From Chlorobiaceae bacterium (lineage in GTDB: Bacteria > Bacteroidota > Chlorobiia > Chlorobiales > Chlorobiaceae): a stretch of DNA of 37,381 bases. Location: assembly GCA_013334975.1 (NCBI GenBank), contig JAAXWL010000015.1, forward strand, positions 1 to 37,381. The letters are read 5' to 3'. The notes under the pieces were generated by a model. That model worked only from the letters and a program-made list of their open reading frames with translations, had not been told where the DNA came from and searched no databases. This document shows positions 15,433 through 22,426 of the stretch, one piece after another. The position numbers were made by a program, and so were the translations under genes. Numbering within the stretch: position 1 is the first letter of the stretch; each line of letters begins with the position of its first letter.

Positions 15433-16476
15433 ATAGAACGTCGTTTAACATCTACCCTTTTACGGTTGGCTGGCTCGTTTCCGGTTATTGTCATGACCGG
15501 GCCGCGTCAGTCGGGTAAAACCACCCTGTCGAGAGCGGTTTTTTCCGATAAACCATACGTCAGTCTCGAAAATCCGGATGAACGGGCTTTTGCCATCGAG
15601 GATCCGAAAGGATTTCTCAGGCGTTTTGAAAACGGAGCCGTTTTTGATGAGGCTCAGCGCTGGCCGGAAGAGCTGGCATGACGCATCTTTTACCGTTATC
15701 GCTTTCTGAGATTCCGGGATTGAAGGAGCAATGTTTCTCTCTCGATACGTTGATTATCACCGGGGGCTACCCGGCCCCATCTATTCTCGTCCGCTTGCAC
15801 CGGAGGACTGGTTTGCCAGCTATGTGGCGACCTACGTCGAGCGTGACGTTCGGCAGGTGCTGAAGTTTCAGGATTTGTCGGTATTCCAGCGATTTCTGCG
15901 TCTGTGCGCCGGCAGAAACGGACAGTTGCTCAACCTCAGCACTCTGGCGGGAGAGGCTGGAATTTCACATTCAACGGCGCGTTCCTGGCTTTCGGTGCTC
16001 GAATCGAGTTATCTGGTGCATTTGTTACCGCCCTATTATCGAAACTTCGGCAAACGGTTAGTCAAGTCTCCGAAACTCTACTTTCTCGATGTTGGTCTTG
16101 CCTGCGGCTGCTCGGCATCCGCTCCCCCGAAACGCTCGCCCTGCACCCACTCCGTGGCGCTCTGTTCGAATCGCTTGTCGTCAGCGAATTCATCAAGGGG
16201 CGCTACAACAGGGGAGTCTCGCCTGACCTCTACTTCTGGCGCGACAACAACGGCGTTGAAGCCGATCTCGTCTTTGAAACCGGCGTAAAGCTCCAACCAG
16301 TCGAGATCAAGTCAGGAAGCACAGTCACGTCAGATTATATCAAAGCCGGTCAACGAGCAGGACGATTCGCAAACGGAGACGCAGAGTCGCCCTGGCTGAT
16401 CTACGGAGGAGATGAGTCCTGCGAGCGCAGCGGTGTAAAGGTCATCGGTTGGCCCGATCTTGGCGATTTGGTGTAG
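15433..16476 (+). pseudogene. AAA ATPase with DUF4143 domain, frameshifted and internally deleted
   Basis: Three frames must be joined to read one protein. Frame 1 (15433-15681) gives RLTSTLLRLAGSFPVIVMTGPRQSGKTTL (Walker A) and NGAVFDEAQRWPEEL (Walker B), then stops. Frame 3 gives LLPLSLSEIPGLKEQ and ITGGYPAP (about 15680-15772). Frame 2 gives RPLAPEDWFASYVATYVERDVRQV through SPKLYFLDVGLAC (15780-16105). Frame 1 resumes with LLGIRSPETLALHPLRGALFESLVVSEF to the stop at 16476. In family members the Walker B and LPLSLSE parts are separated by sensor and arginine-finger sequence missing here, so there is a deletion near 15665-15680. The others are shifts in a C-run near 15770 and a lost T near 16107. 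Family function is unknown. The codon preceding ERRLTST is ATA (15433) where a start would be expected. Confidence 0.85.
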
Positions 16477-16608
16477 CGCATTATCTCGCCACGTAGGTCT
16501 ATCGGGTGACCCGTCAGCCATTCTTTGACAGGGGGGCGGTTCCGACCGGTCGAAACCGCCATTCAATTACGATTCCAACCAGCAGAAGATAAGAGCTAAA
16601 CTTTCAAC

Positions 16609-16776
16609 ATGAAACCAGATCAAAAACTCTGCCAGCTTGGCAAGAAAGAAATCGAAGAAAACCTTGCGACCATTGCTGAGGTGGTTTCAAAGCCAAAGCA
16701 AATTTGCAAGAATTGTGCACGGGTATCGAAAAAGAAGAAAAATCTCTGCAAGCCGAAGAAGTTGCCTTTGCGTTAA
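16609..16776 (+). CDS. 55-aa Cys-rich small protein, hypothetical
   Basis: Not in the ORF track because of length. ATG at 16609 opens MKPDQKLCQLGKKEIEENLA, then IAEVVSKPKQICKNCARVSKKKKNLCKPKKL, stop at 16774-16776. The pattern C-x2-C-(A/G)-R-V ... L-C-K-P-x-x-L resembles small proteins annotated only as hypothetical in other bacteria (recalled, not searched). The CxxC plus a later Cys suggests metal or nucleic-acid binding, and the protein is strongly basic. A purine stretch AAGAG about 13 nt upstream is a poor ribosome-binding site. A second frame overlapping the 3' half and running to 16842 (LQELCTGIEKEEKSLQAEEV ... PKDFRA) also looks protein-like, so the true frame is not fully certain. 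Track ORFs at 16604 and 16637 are shadows. Confidence 0.55.
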   Translation: MKPDQKLCQLGKKEIEENLATIAEVVSKPKQICKNCARVSKKKKNLCKPKKLPLR

Positions 16777-16874
16777 AAGAAATCATTGCATTTCTGTCTC
16801 ATTCCCCCGCATTGATATTTCCAAAAGATTTTAGAGCTTAATATCTCGTTGAGCCTTCGGCCCAATCTGGCAAG

Positions 16875-17126
16875 CTGGCGTTAGTGAATAAAAAGCCGTT
16901 GATTTTATCGAAATCGAAATCGGTATTAAAATCGATTTTTTTTGTGAATACAGAAAGTCCTGTTGCCTGTATCTATATAATTATCAAATGGTTATCACAA
17001 TAAACCAAAAAAAACAGGTGAGTTATAATCAGCTTCTTCCAAGTGGAACTCGATACCGATACCGATTTGAATACCGATTTTGATGAAAAAATATATTCCG
17101 ACCATTTGCCGTTGACGCACCACTAC
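16875..17126. repeat. dispersed ~255-bp repeat, copy C
   Basis: Third copy of the element at 9527 and 14025, same orientation. It runs from about CTGGCGTTAGTG to CCGTTGACGCACCACTAC. The right arm TCGATACCGATACCGATTT (17050-17068) is intact, whereas the left arm is decayed (CGAAATCGGTATTAAAATCGA). The centre TTATCAAATGGTTATCACAA and GGTGAGTTATAATCAGCTTC match copy A closely. Confidence 0.82.
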
Positions 17127-17134
17127 CACATTCA

Positions 17135-17203
17135 GCCGGGTTTTAACCCGGCGGACATTTAACTCTTCTTTCCTCTTTACGTTGCCCCGGTTTTAAACCG
17201 GGG
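17135..17203. repeat. pair of CCGGGTTTTAA-type palindromes
   Basis: GCCGGGTT-TT-AACCCGGC (17135-17152) and CCCCGGTTT-T-AAACCGGGG (17185-17203) are two near-identical short palindromes 32 nt apart, directly beyond repeat copy C. They have very small loops and no T-run. They look like short intergenic palindromic repeats. Confidence 0.6.
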
Positions 17204-17223
17204 GCGGGGGGGAAGAAATCAGA

Positions 17224-17264
17224 AAAGGGGATGATGGCATTTCAAACAAGCCATCATCCCCTTT
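17224..17264 (-). terminator. terminator of the zinc-ribbon/LRR gene
   Basis: On the minus strand AAAGGGGATGATGGC pairs with GCCATCATCCCCTTT (15 bp perfect, 11-nt loop), followed by TCTGATTTCTT. It lies 22 nt past the stop of the minus-strand LRR gene. Confidence 0.8.
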
Positions 17265-17286
17265 CTGATTATTTCCAACAGCTATC

Positions 17287-18495
17287 TCACGCTTTGATCA
17301 CCACGTCGCAGGCCGGATGGAATTGCATGAAACGGTCAATTTCGGATTGTGGTATTCTGCCGGCTGAGAGTTCAAGCTTTTCAAGATTCTTCAGTGGCAT
17401 CAGTGGAGCAATCGATTCGACATGGGTATTGGTGATGATCAGCTCCTCCAGCTCGAAAAGGGCCGAAAGGGGTTCGAGTTGAGCGATTCCGGTCTCTTCG
17501 ATGCTCAGCTCCTTGAGGGATACAAGATGTCTCAACGGTTCGAGGCTGGTGATTCCGGTACGGCTGCACCTGAGATATTCGAGCTTATCGAGCCGTGAGA
17601 GCGGATCGAGGGAGCTGATGCGGGTGCTGTTGATACCCAGCTCAATCAGGTTTTCCAGATCGCGGAGCGGTTCTATCGAATCGATCTCGGTCTTGTAACA
17701 ACTGAGCTTTTCCAGATTGATGAGCCTGGCGACGGGTGAGAGATCACTGATGAGGGTCTCCGAACAGTAGAGTTCCTCGAGATTGACCAGAGCGTTGATT
17801 GGTTCGAGATCGCTGATTTCGGTACTTGAAACCCAGATGAGTTTTAACGACAGAATATCGCGCAGAGGATCCAGAGAGATGAAATCGCAGTCGAAAGCAT
17901 AGAGTCGCTTGAGACGCCTGAGGTGCCGGAGTGGTTCGAGGCTCTCGATCGGGGTTTCGTCGCATCGGAGCTGCTGGAGGTTTTCCAGGAGACTGACCGG
18001 CACGAGATTGTGAACCCGCATGTTGTCGCACCGTATGCTCGTGGTGTTCAGGAAGTCGAGCAACTCCGTATCGGTGGGCTCTCTCTGTAATTTCAGCGTG
18101 TGCCTTACCACCTCCTTCCAGTCTTGTCCCAGTGCTCTGAACCAATTGTGCCTTTTCTGGGGGTCACGCAGCAGCACGGCTCTCGAAGCGGCAAGCGCCT
18201 CCTGCTCAGCCGGAGAGAGACGGCTCTTGAAGTCCTCGTGCATCGGGGCGGTATGTTCCTGCGAAAAGGTGATGACCGGTGATCTGCCGGTGTCAAGATT
18301 CTCTGCAAGGCACCGGATATACCAGTCGGCTCGCTTGTCTTCGATGATACGGTAGTGCTTTTCGAGATTCTGCTCGTCGAGCGTGTTGATGTCTTCCAGA
18401 ATGTCGTTGCCGCATCTCGGGCAGATCGCATTCTCCTGTGTCAGGGGAAACCCGCATACAGGGCACTGTTTATAAATGTTTTGCTCCAATGTCAC
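17287..18495 (-). CDS. zinc-ribbon plus leucine-rich-repeat protein
   Basis: A 402-aa protein. Residues about 11-29 are a double CxxC zinc ribbon (CPVCGF ... CPRCGN). Residues about 35-165 form a helical linker with no motif I recognise (a GQDWKEVVRHTL stretch). The remainder is ten consecutive 22-residue leucine-rich repeats of the internalin/SDS22 type, consensus L-x-x-L-x-x-L-x-x-x-x-T-x-I-x-x-L-x-P-L-x-x, ending with EIDRFMQFHPACDVVIKA. No signal peptide or membrane helix is present, so it is probably cytosolic and protein-binding. Start: GTG at 18495 preceded by AAGG at short spacing. It is divergent from the GH65 gene. Function unknown; the array is unusually regular. Confidence 0.85.
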   Translation of the reverse strand: MTLEQNIYKQCPVCGFPLTQENAICPRCGNDILEDINTLDEQNLEKHYRIIEDKRADWYIRCLAENLDTGRSPVITFSQEHTAPMHEDFKSRLSPAEQEALAASRAVLLRDPQKRHNWFRALGQDWKEVVRHTLKLQREPTDTELLDFLNTTSIRCDNMRVHNLVPVSLLENLQQLRCDETPIESLEPLRHLRRLKRLYAFDCDFISLDPLRDILSLKLIWVSSTEISDLEPINALVNLEELYCSETLISDLSPVARLINLEKLSCYKTEIDSIEPLRDLENLIELGINSTRISSLDPLSRLDKLEYLRCSRTGITSLEPLRHLVSLKELSIEETGIAQLEPLSALFELEELIITNTHVESIAPLMPLKNLEKLELSAGRIPQSEIDRFMQFHPACDVVIKA

Positions 18496-18804
18496 TCTTG
18501 CCTTGAGGGGTTATCGAAACCGGTTATGTTTTTGCAAAGTAAGAAAAAACAGCCTCAAACCACAAGGAGGCACAACCGCTGTTACAACATTTGTGTCTTG
18601 CCGATTGTATGGCCTCTTCTTCAGGGGGAATTTATTGTGTTGTACAGGTGAACTTATTGCTCTATAACCTTTGTTATATAAAGTGTATAGGCTTCTGGAC
18701 GCTGCAGTTCGTAATGGCAGGTTCCCTTTGCCATTTTCGAGTCATTGCTGGCTGAATGTTTGTTCTGCCAGCACAACACCGGGCTTCCTGTCCGGGGAGG
18801 AATC
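18496..18804. promoter_or_regulatory. divergent intergenic region with candidate promoter for the GH65-GT4 pair
   Basis: 309 nt between oppositely oriented genes. TTGTAC (18640-18645), 17-nt spacer, TATAAC (18663-18668) is a possible plus-strand promoter, with a second AT-rich TATATAAA just after. No convincing coding sequence is present: the plus-strand ORFs at 18355, 18476 and 18671 show no recognisable protein character. Confidence 0.3.
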
Positions 18805-21210
18805 ATGTCCAGCAGCTCTTTGTCATACACGGTACCACAGGTACCTGAAACTGATATTCTTTTCGAACTCTCATCCGAAGAGTGGCTTCTGAGGAAAAAA
18901 GGGTTCCGTAAAGGCTCGAAAGCCATTCAGCTCAACGAGACCCTTCTGACTATCGGTAATGGTTATCTCAACATCAGGGGTAGCCTTGAAGAGTTGCCGC
19001 AGGGGAATGCTGGTGGTATGTATCTTTCGGGAATTTACGACAAGTCGGAATCCGACGTTGAGGAACTGGTCAAATGTCCGATGTGGACCGACGTATCGGT
19101 ATGGCATGAAGACAGCAAGTTCTGCCTTTCATGCTGTGATGCCCTTGCGCACGAACAGATCCTCGACATGAAGAAAGGTCTTCTTCACCGCCGGACCACC
19201 TTCAGGAACCAGCAGGGTAAAATATTGACCCTCGAAACCACCCGCCTGGCTTTCATGCACGATCCCCACAGGGGTTACATGCGGGTAATAATCACCCCGA
19301 AAAATTTTTCCGGCGCACTACGGGTTCTTTCCGGTCTCAATGGTGAGGTTACCAATCGGGGCTATTTTCCCAGGGAGCAGTACAAGCATTTGCAACTCGA
19401 AAGAATCGAGCACGGCAGGCACTTCATGTATCTCGAAATGAAGACCCGCGAACAGGGTATCCGCATTGCCGAGTCCGCTTCATGGAAAATGGTCTCCGGT
19501 TTCGGCAGGATGCTGCACTGGGAACCGAGGATCTATGGCGAGAAGTTCACCAGCGAAATTACTATCGAAGCTTCGAAAGGGATCTCCTGTGTTTTTGAGA
19601 AACTTGCCGTCGTCATGACCAGTCGCGATTTTGCGACGCCTCCTGCCCGCGGCATGTTCAGGGAGTCAATCTGCAATCTCAGGGACTTTGTCCGTATTGG
19701 ATCGACAGCGGAGATCAAGAGGCATATCGACGCATGGAACCGCCTCTGGGAGCAGGCCGATGTGCGTATCGACGGTGACGATGTCGCCCAACAGGCGTTT
19801 CGCTACAATATTTACCAACTGCTTATCAACGCCCCCTCCCGGCCGGGGCCCATCGGGGCCAAATTTCTCAGCTCTGAAGGCTATATGGGCCATGTATTCT
19901 GGGATACCGAAATCTTTATTCTTCCCTTCTACATTTACAATTTCCCGTCAATGGCGCGTAACATTTTGATGTATCGCTATAATACGCTGCCGGGGGCGTG
20001 CAGGAACGCCGAAAAGATAGGGTGCAAGGGAGCAAGGTTCGCCTGGGAGTCGGCCACAACAGGGGAGGATGTCACGCCACGTTTCGCGTCAAAGCTTGAA
20101 AAGACCATCAGGTTCATCTATACGGGAATCGAAGAGGATCATATTGTTTCTGATGTCATCTACGGTGTCGAGCGCTATTTCAGGGTGACTGGTGATCATG
20201 AGTTTCTGTTGAAATACGCTACGGAAATGATACTTCTCACTGCGCGGTTCTGGGCAAGCCGGGTGGTTTTTGCGGATGGTCTTTACCAGATACGAACCGT
20301 TATCGGCCCCGATGAATTTCATGAGCACATCAACAACAACGCTTATACTAACTATTTAGTCAGTTGGCATTTACGGCTTGCAGCCATGCTGTGCAAACAT
20401 TTGGGCAAGAGTAATCCGGAGGAGTTCCGGGAGCTTGCAGAAAAGATATCGCTTGAAGGGGATGAACCGGGCCGGTGGCTTGATATCAGCAGGAATCTCA
20501 AGTTTACCCGGGATGGTGCGACGGGGGTTGTCGAGCAGTTCGAAGGTTACTTTTCCCTGAAGGATCATGTGATTCTGCGTAACGATCGTTTAGGTCATCC
20601 GGTGTTTCCTCCCGGAGTGAACTACCGAAACATTGGGCGTACGCAACTGATCAAGCAGGCTGATGTACTGCTGCTGATGGTGCTTTTTCCGCACGCATTC
20701 AGCTTTGCGGAGAAGAGAGCCAATTATAACTATTATGAACAGCGTACTACCCACAAATCCTCCCTGAGCCACTGCGTCCATGCCATGATGGGTCTTGCCG
20801 TTTCAGAGCGTGTCAATGCTTACCGGTACTTCATGAAAACGGCTCTTTTCGATCTTGAAAATCTGCATAACAACACGGAACTCGGTATCCATGCAGCCGC
20901 GGTAGGAGGGAGCTGGCAAACGGTTATCCATGGCTTCGCCGGTCTCTTGCTCAAGAGTGACCGTATTGTGCTCAATCCCTGGTTGCCCCGGAAATGGGAA
21001 CGACTCTCATTCAGGGTCAGATGGCGTGAGCGACTGGTGTCGCTTGAAATCACTCATAAGGAGGTGTCGATACGGATCGATGCCGAGACTGAGATGAGCC
21101 TGCCATGTACCCTGTACGGTAATACCAGCAAGCTTATGACCAATGTATCCTACACCCTGAGTTATTGTCCAACAAGATCACGAGGAGACCATGTTTATGA
21201 AAAAGCTTAG
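18805..21210 (+). CDS. glycoside hydrolase family 65 protein (disaccharide phosphorylase-like)
   Basis: From ATG 18805, preceded by GGGGAGG at 18794-18800, the protein has 801 aa; the track's earlier start adds 20 residues without support. Family 65 features: N-terminal beta-sandwich starting around LLTIGNGYLNIRGSLEE, (alpha/alpha)6 barrel with FLSSEGYMGHVFWDTEIFILPF, the catalytic acid in VIGPDEFHEHINNNAYTN (Glu504), and the phosphate-site-like THKSSLSHCVHAMM (about 649-662). The last motif argues for a phosphorylase (maltose, trehalose, kojibiose or nigerose type, giving beta-glucose 1-phosphate) over a hydrolase, but the substrate cannot be read off. No beta-phosphoglucomutase neighbours it, which is common for phosphorylases. 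It overlaps the next gene by 20 nt, so translation is probably coupled. Confidence 0.88.
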   Translation: MSSSSLSYTVPQVPETDILFELSSEEWLLRKKGFRKGSKAIQLNETLLTIGNGYLNIRGSLEELPQGNAGGMYLSGIYDKSESDVEELVKCPMWTDVSVWHEDSKFCLSCCDALAHEQILDMKKGLLHRRTTFRNQQGKILTLETTRLAFMHDPHRGYMRVIITPKNFSGALRVLSGLNGEVTNRGYFPREQYKHLQLERIEHGRHFMYLEMKTREQGIRIAESASWKMVSGFGRMLHWEPRIYGEKFTSEITIEASKGISCVFEKLAVVMTSRDFATPPARGMFRESICNLRDFVRIGSTAEIKRHIDAWNRLWEQADVRIDGDDVAQQAFRYNIYQLLINAPSRPGPIGAKFLSSEGYMGHVFWDTEIFILPFYIYNFPSMARNILMYRYNTLPGACRNAEKIGCKGARFAWESATTGEDVTPRFASKLEKTIRFIYTGIEEDHIVSDVIYGVERYFRVTGDHEFLLKYATEMILLTARFWASRVVFADGLYQIRTVIGPDEFHEHINNNAYTNYLVSWHLRLAAMLCKHLGKSNPEEFRELAEKISLEGDEPGRWLDISRNLKFTRDGATGVVEQFEGYFSLKDHVILRNDRLGHPVFPPGVNYRNIGRTQLIKQADVLLLMVLFPHAFSFAEKRANYNYYEQRTTHKSSLSHCVHAMMGLAVSERVNAYRYFMKTALFDLENLHNNTELGIHAAAVGGSWQTVIHGFAGLLLKSDRIVLNPWLPRKWERLSFRVRWRERLVSLEITHKEVSIRIDAETEMSLPCTLYGNTSKLMTNVSYTLSYCPTRSRGDHVYEKA

Positions 21211-22294
21211 AATAGCGCAGATCGCGCCTCTCATTGAAAGTGTTCCTCCACTCAAGTACGGCGGCACGGAAAGAGTGGTCTACTACCTTACCGAAGGATT
21301 AGTCAAGAGCGGTCATGAGGTAACGCTTTTTGCTTCCGGAGACTCGGTAACCAGTGCACGACTGGTGGCCCCGGTAAGCGAAAGTCTTCGGCTTGGAAGT
21401 AAGGCTCATTCGACCATCTTCATGCACATGCTGATGCTGTCGAAGGTCTATGAAGAGATGGCGGGGCAGTTCGATATCATTCATTCCCATCTTGAGTACC
21501 TCACTCTGCCCTATGCCGTTCGTTCCCGTATCCCGACAATCATGACCATGCATGGTCGGCTGGATGTGCCGGATTATGCCGACATTCTCAAGCGCTACTC
21601 TGCTCTGGATTATGTTTCGATCAGCGACTCCCAGAGAGCGCCGGCGCCTGCTCTCAACTGGGCGGGCACCGTCTATCATGGCTATCCGGAAAACCTGTTC
21701 AGTTATAATCCGGATCCCGAACGCTATTTCCTTTTCCTTGGTCGTTTTTCAGAGGAGAAGCGGCCAGATCAGGCGATCATGCTGGCCAGGGAGTGCAAAA
21801 TCCATCTGAAGCTGGCAGCCAAGATCGACCCGGCTGACAGGCTCTACTTCAAGGAGTACGTCGAGCCGCTTCTTGACAGTCCCTACATCGAGTATGTCGG
21901 TGAGGTTGACGACATCAGAAAAAGTGAGTTGCTCAGAAATGCGTGTGGTCTGCTCAATCCCATAGACTGGCCTGAACCGTTCGGCCTGGTCATGATAGAG
22001 GCTCTTGCCTGCGGCACACCGGTCATCGTTCGTCGATGCGGTTCCGCCTCGGAGGTAATCACTCATGGTGTCAGTGGATTTGTCTGTGACAACCGGCAGG
22101 ATTTCATCAATGCGATCCAGAATATCGATACCATCTCAAGGGCTGCGTGCAGGCGGGAATTCGAACAGCGATTTACTCTGGAGCACATGACCGAAAAGTA
22201 TGAAAGGCTCTACCGGAACATCATCTCTTCCGCCTATGCCCGGCACCCGGCATCTCAGGCTTTTGCAGTCAATGGCGCGGCGGTTGCAGTCTGA
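21191..22294 (+). CDS. glycosyltransferase family 4
   Basis: A 367-aa GT-B-fold retaining glycosyltransferase. The N-terminal domain has IAQIAPLIESVPPLKYGGTERVVYYLTEGLVKSGHEVTLFA, the usual Gly-rich acceptor-side loop. The C-terminal nucleotide-sugar domain has FLFLGRFSEEKRPDQAI and WPEPFGLVMIEALACGTPVIVRRCGSASEVI with the E-x7-E signature. It is soluble or peripheral, with no membrane segments. It starts inside the 3' end of the GH65 gene (20-nt overlap): GAGGAG at 21182-21187 serves ATG 21191 (spacing 3) or, more comfortably, ATG 21197. Pairing with a GH65 enzyme suggests joint metabolism of a glucoside or storage disaccharide; this is inference. Confidence 0.9.
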   Translation: MFMKKLRIAQIAPLIESVPPLKYGGTERVVYYLTEGLVKSGHEVTLFASGDSVTSARLVAPVSESLRLGSKAHSTIFMHMLMLSKVYEEMAGQFDIIHSHLEYLTLPYAVRSRIPTIMTMHGRLDVPDYADILKRYSALDYVSISDSQRAPAPALNWAGTVYHGYPENLFSYNPDPERYFLFLGRFSEEKRPDQAIMLARECKIHLKLAAKIDPADRLYFKEYVEPLLDSPYIEYVGEVDDIRKSELLRNACGLLNPIDWPEPFGLVMIEALACGTPVIVRRCGSASEVITHGVSGFVCDNRQDFINAIQNIDTISRAACRREFEQRFTLEHMTEKYERLYRNIISSAYARHPASQAFAVNGAAVAV

Positions 22295-22312
22295 GCCTTC
22301 CGCCAGAGCATA

Positions 22313-22418
22313 GATTTTCTGGTTGCAGGAACAATTCGATTGGTTATTATGACTGTTGAACTTCTGGCCGGATGACAGAGCATCCGGCCAGAGGTTCTGC
22401 GATTGCAACCAGAAAATC
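22313..22418. repeat. nested palindrome between GT4 and dnaE
   Basis: Outer arms GATTTTCTGGTTGCA (22313-22327) and TGCAACCAGAAAATC (22404-22418) are 15-bp perfect reverse complements. Inside them AACTTCTGGCCGGATG (22359-22374) pairs with CATCCGGCCAGAGGTT (22381-22396), 15 of 16, with a 6-nt loop. The outer right arm ends right before the AAGG ribosome-binding site of dnaE. No T-run. It could be a transposed palindromic element or a structure shielding dnaE translation initiation. Confidence 0.75.
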
Positions 22419-22426
22419 AAGGCGCC

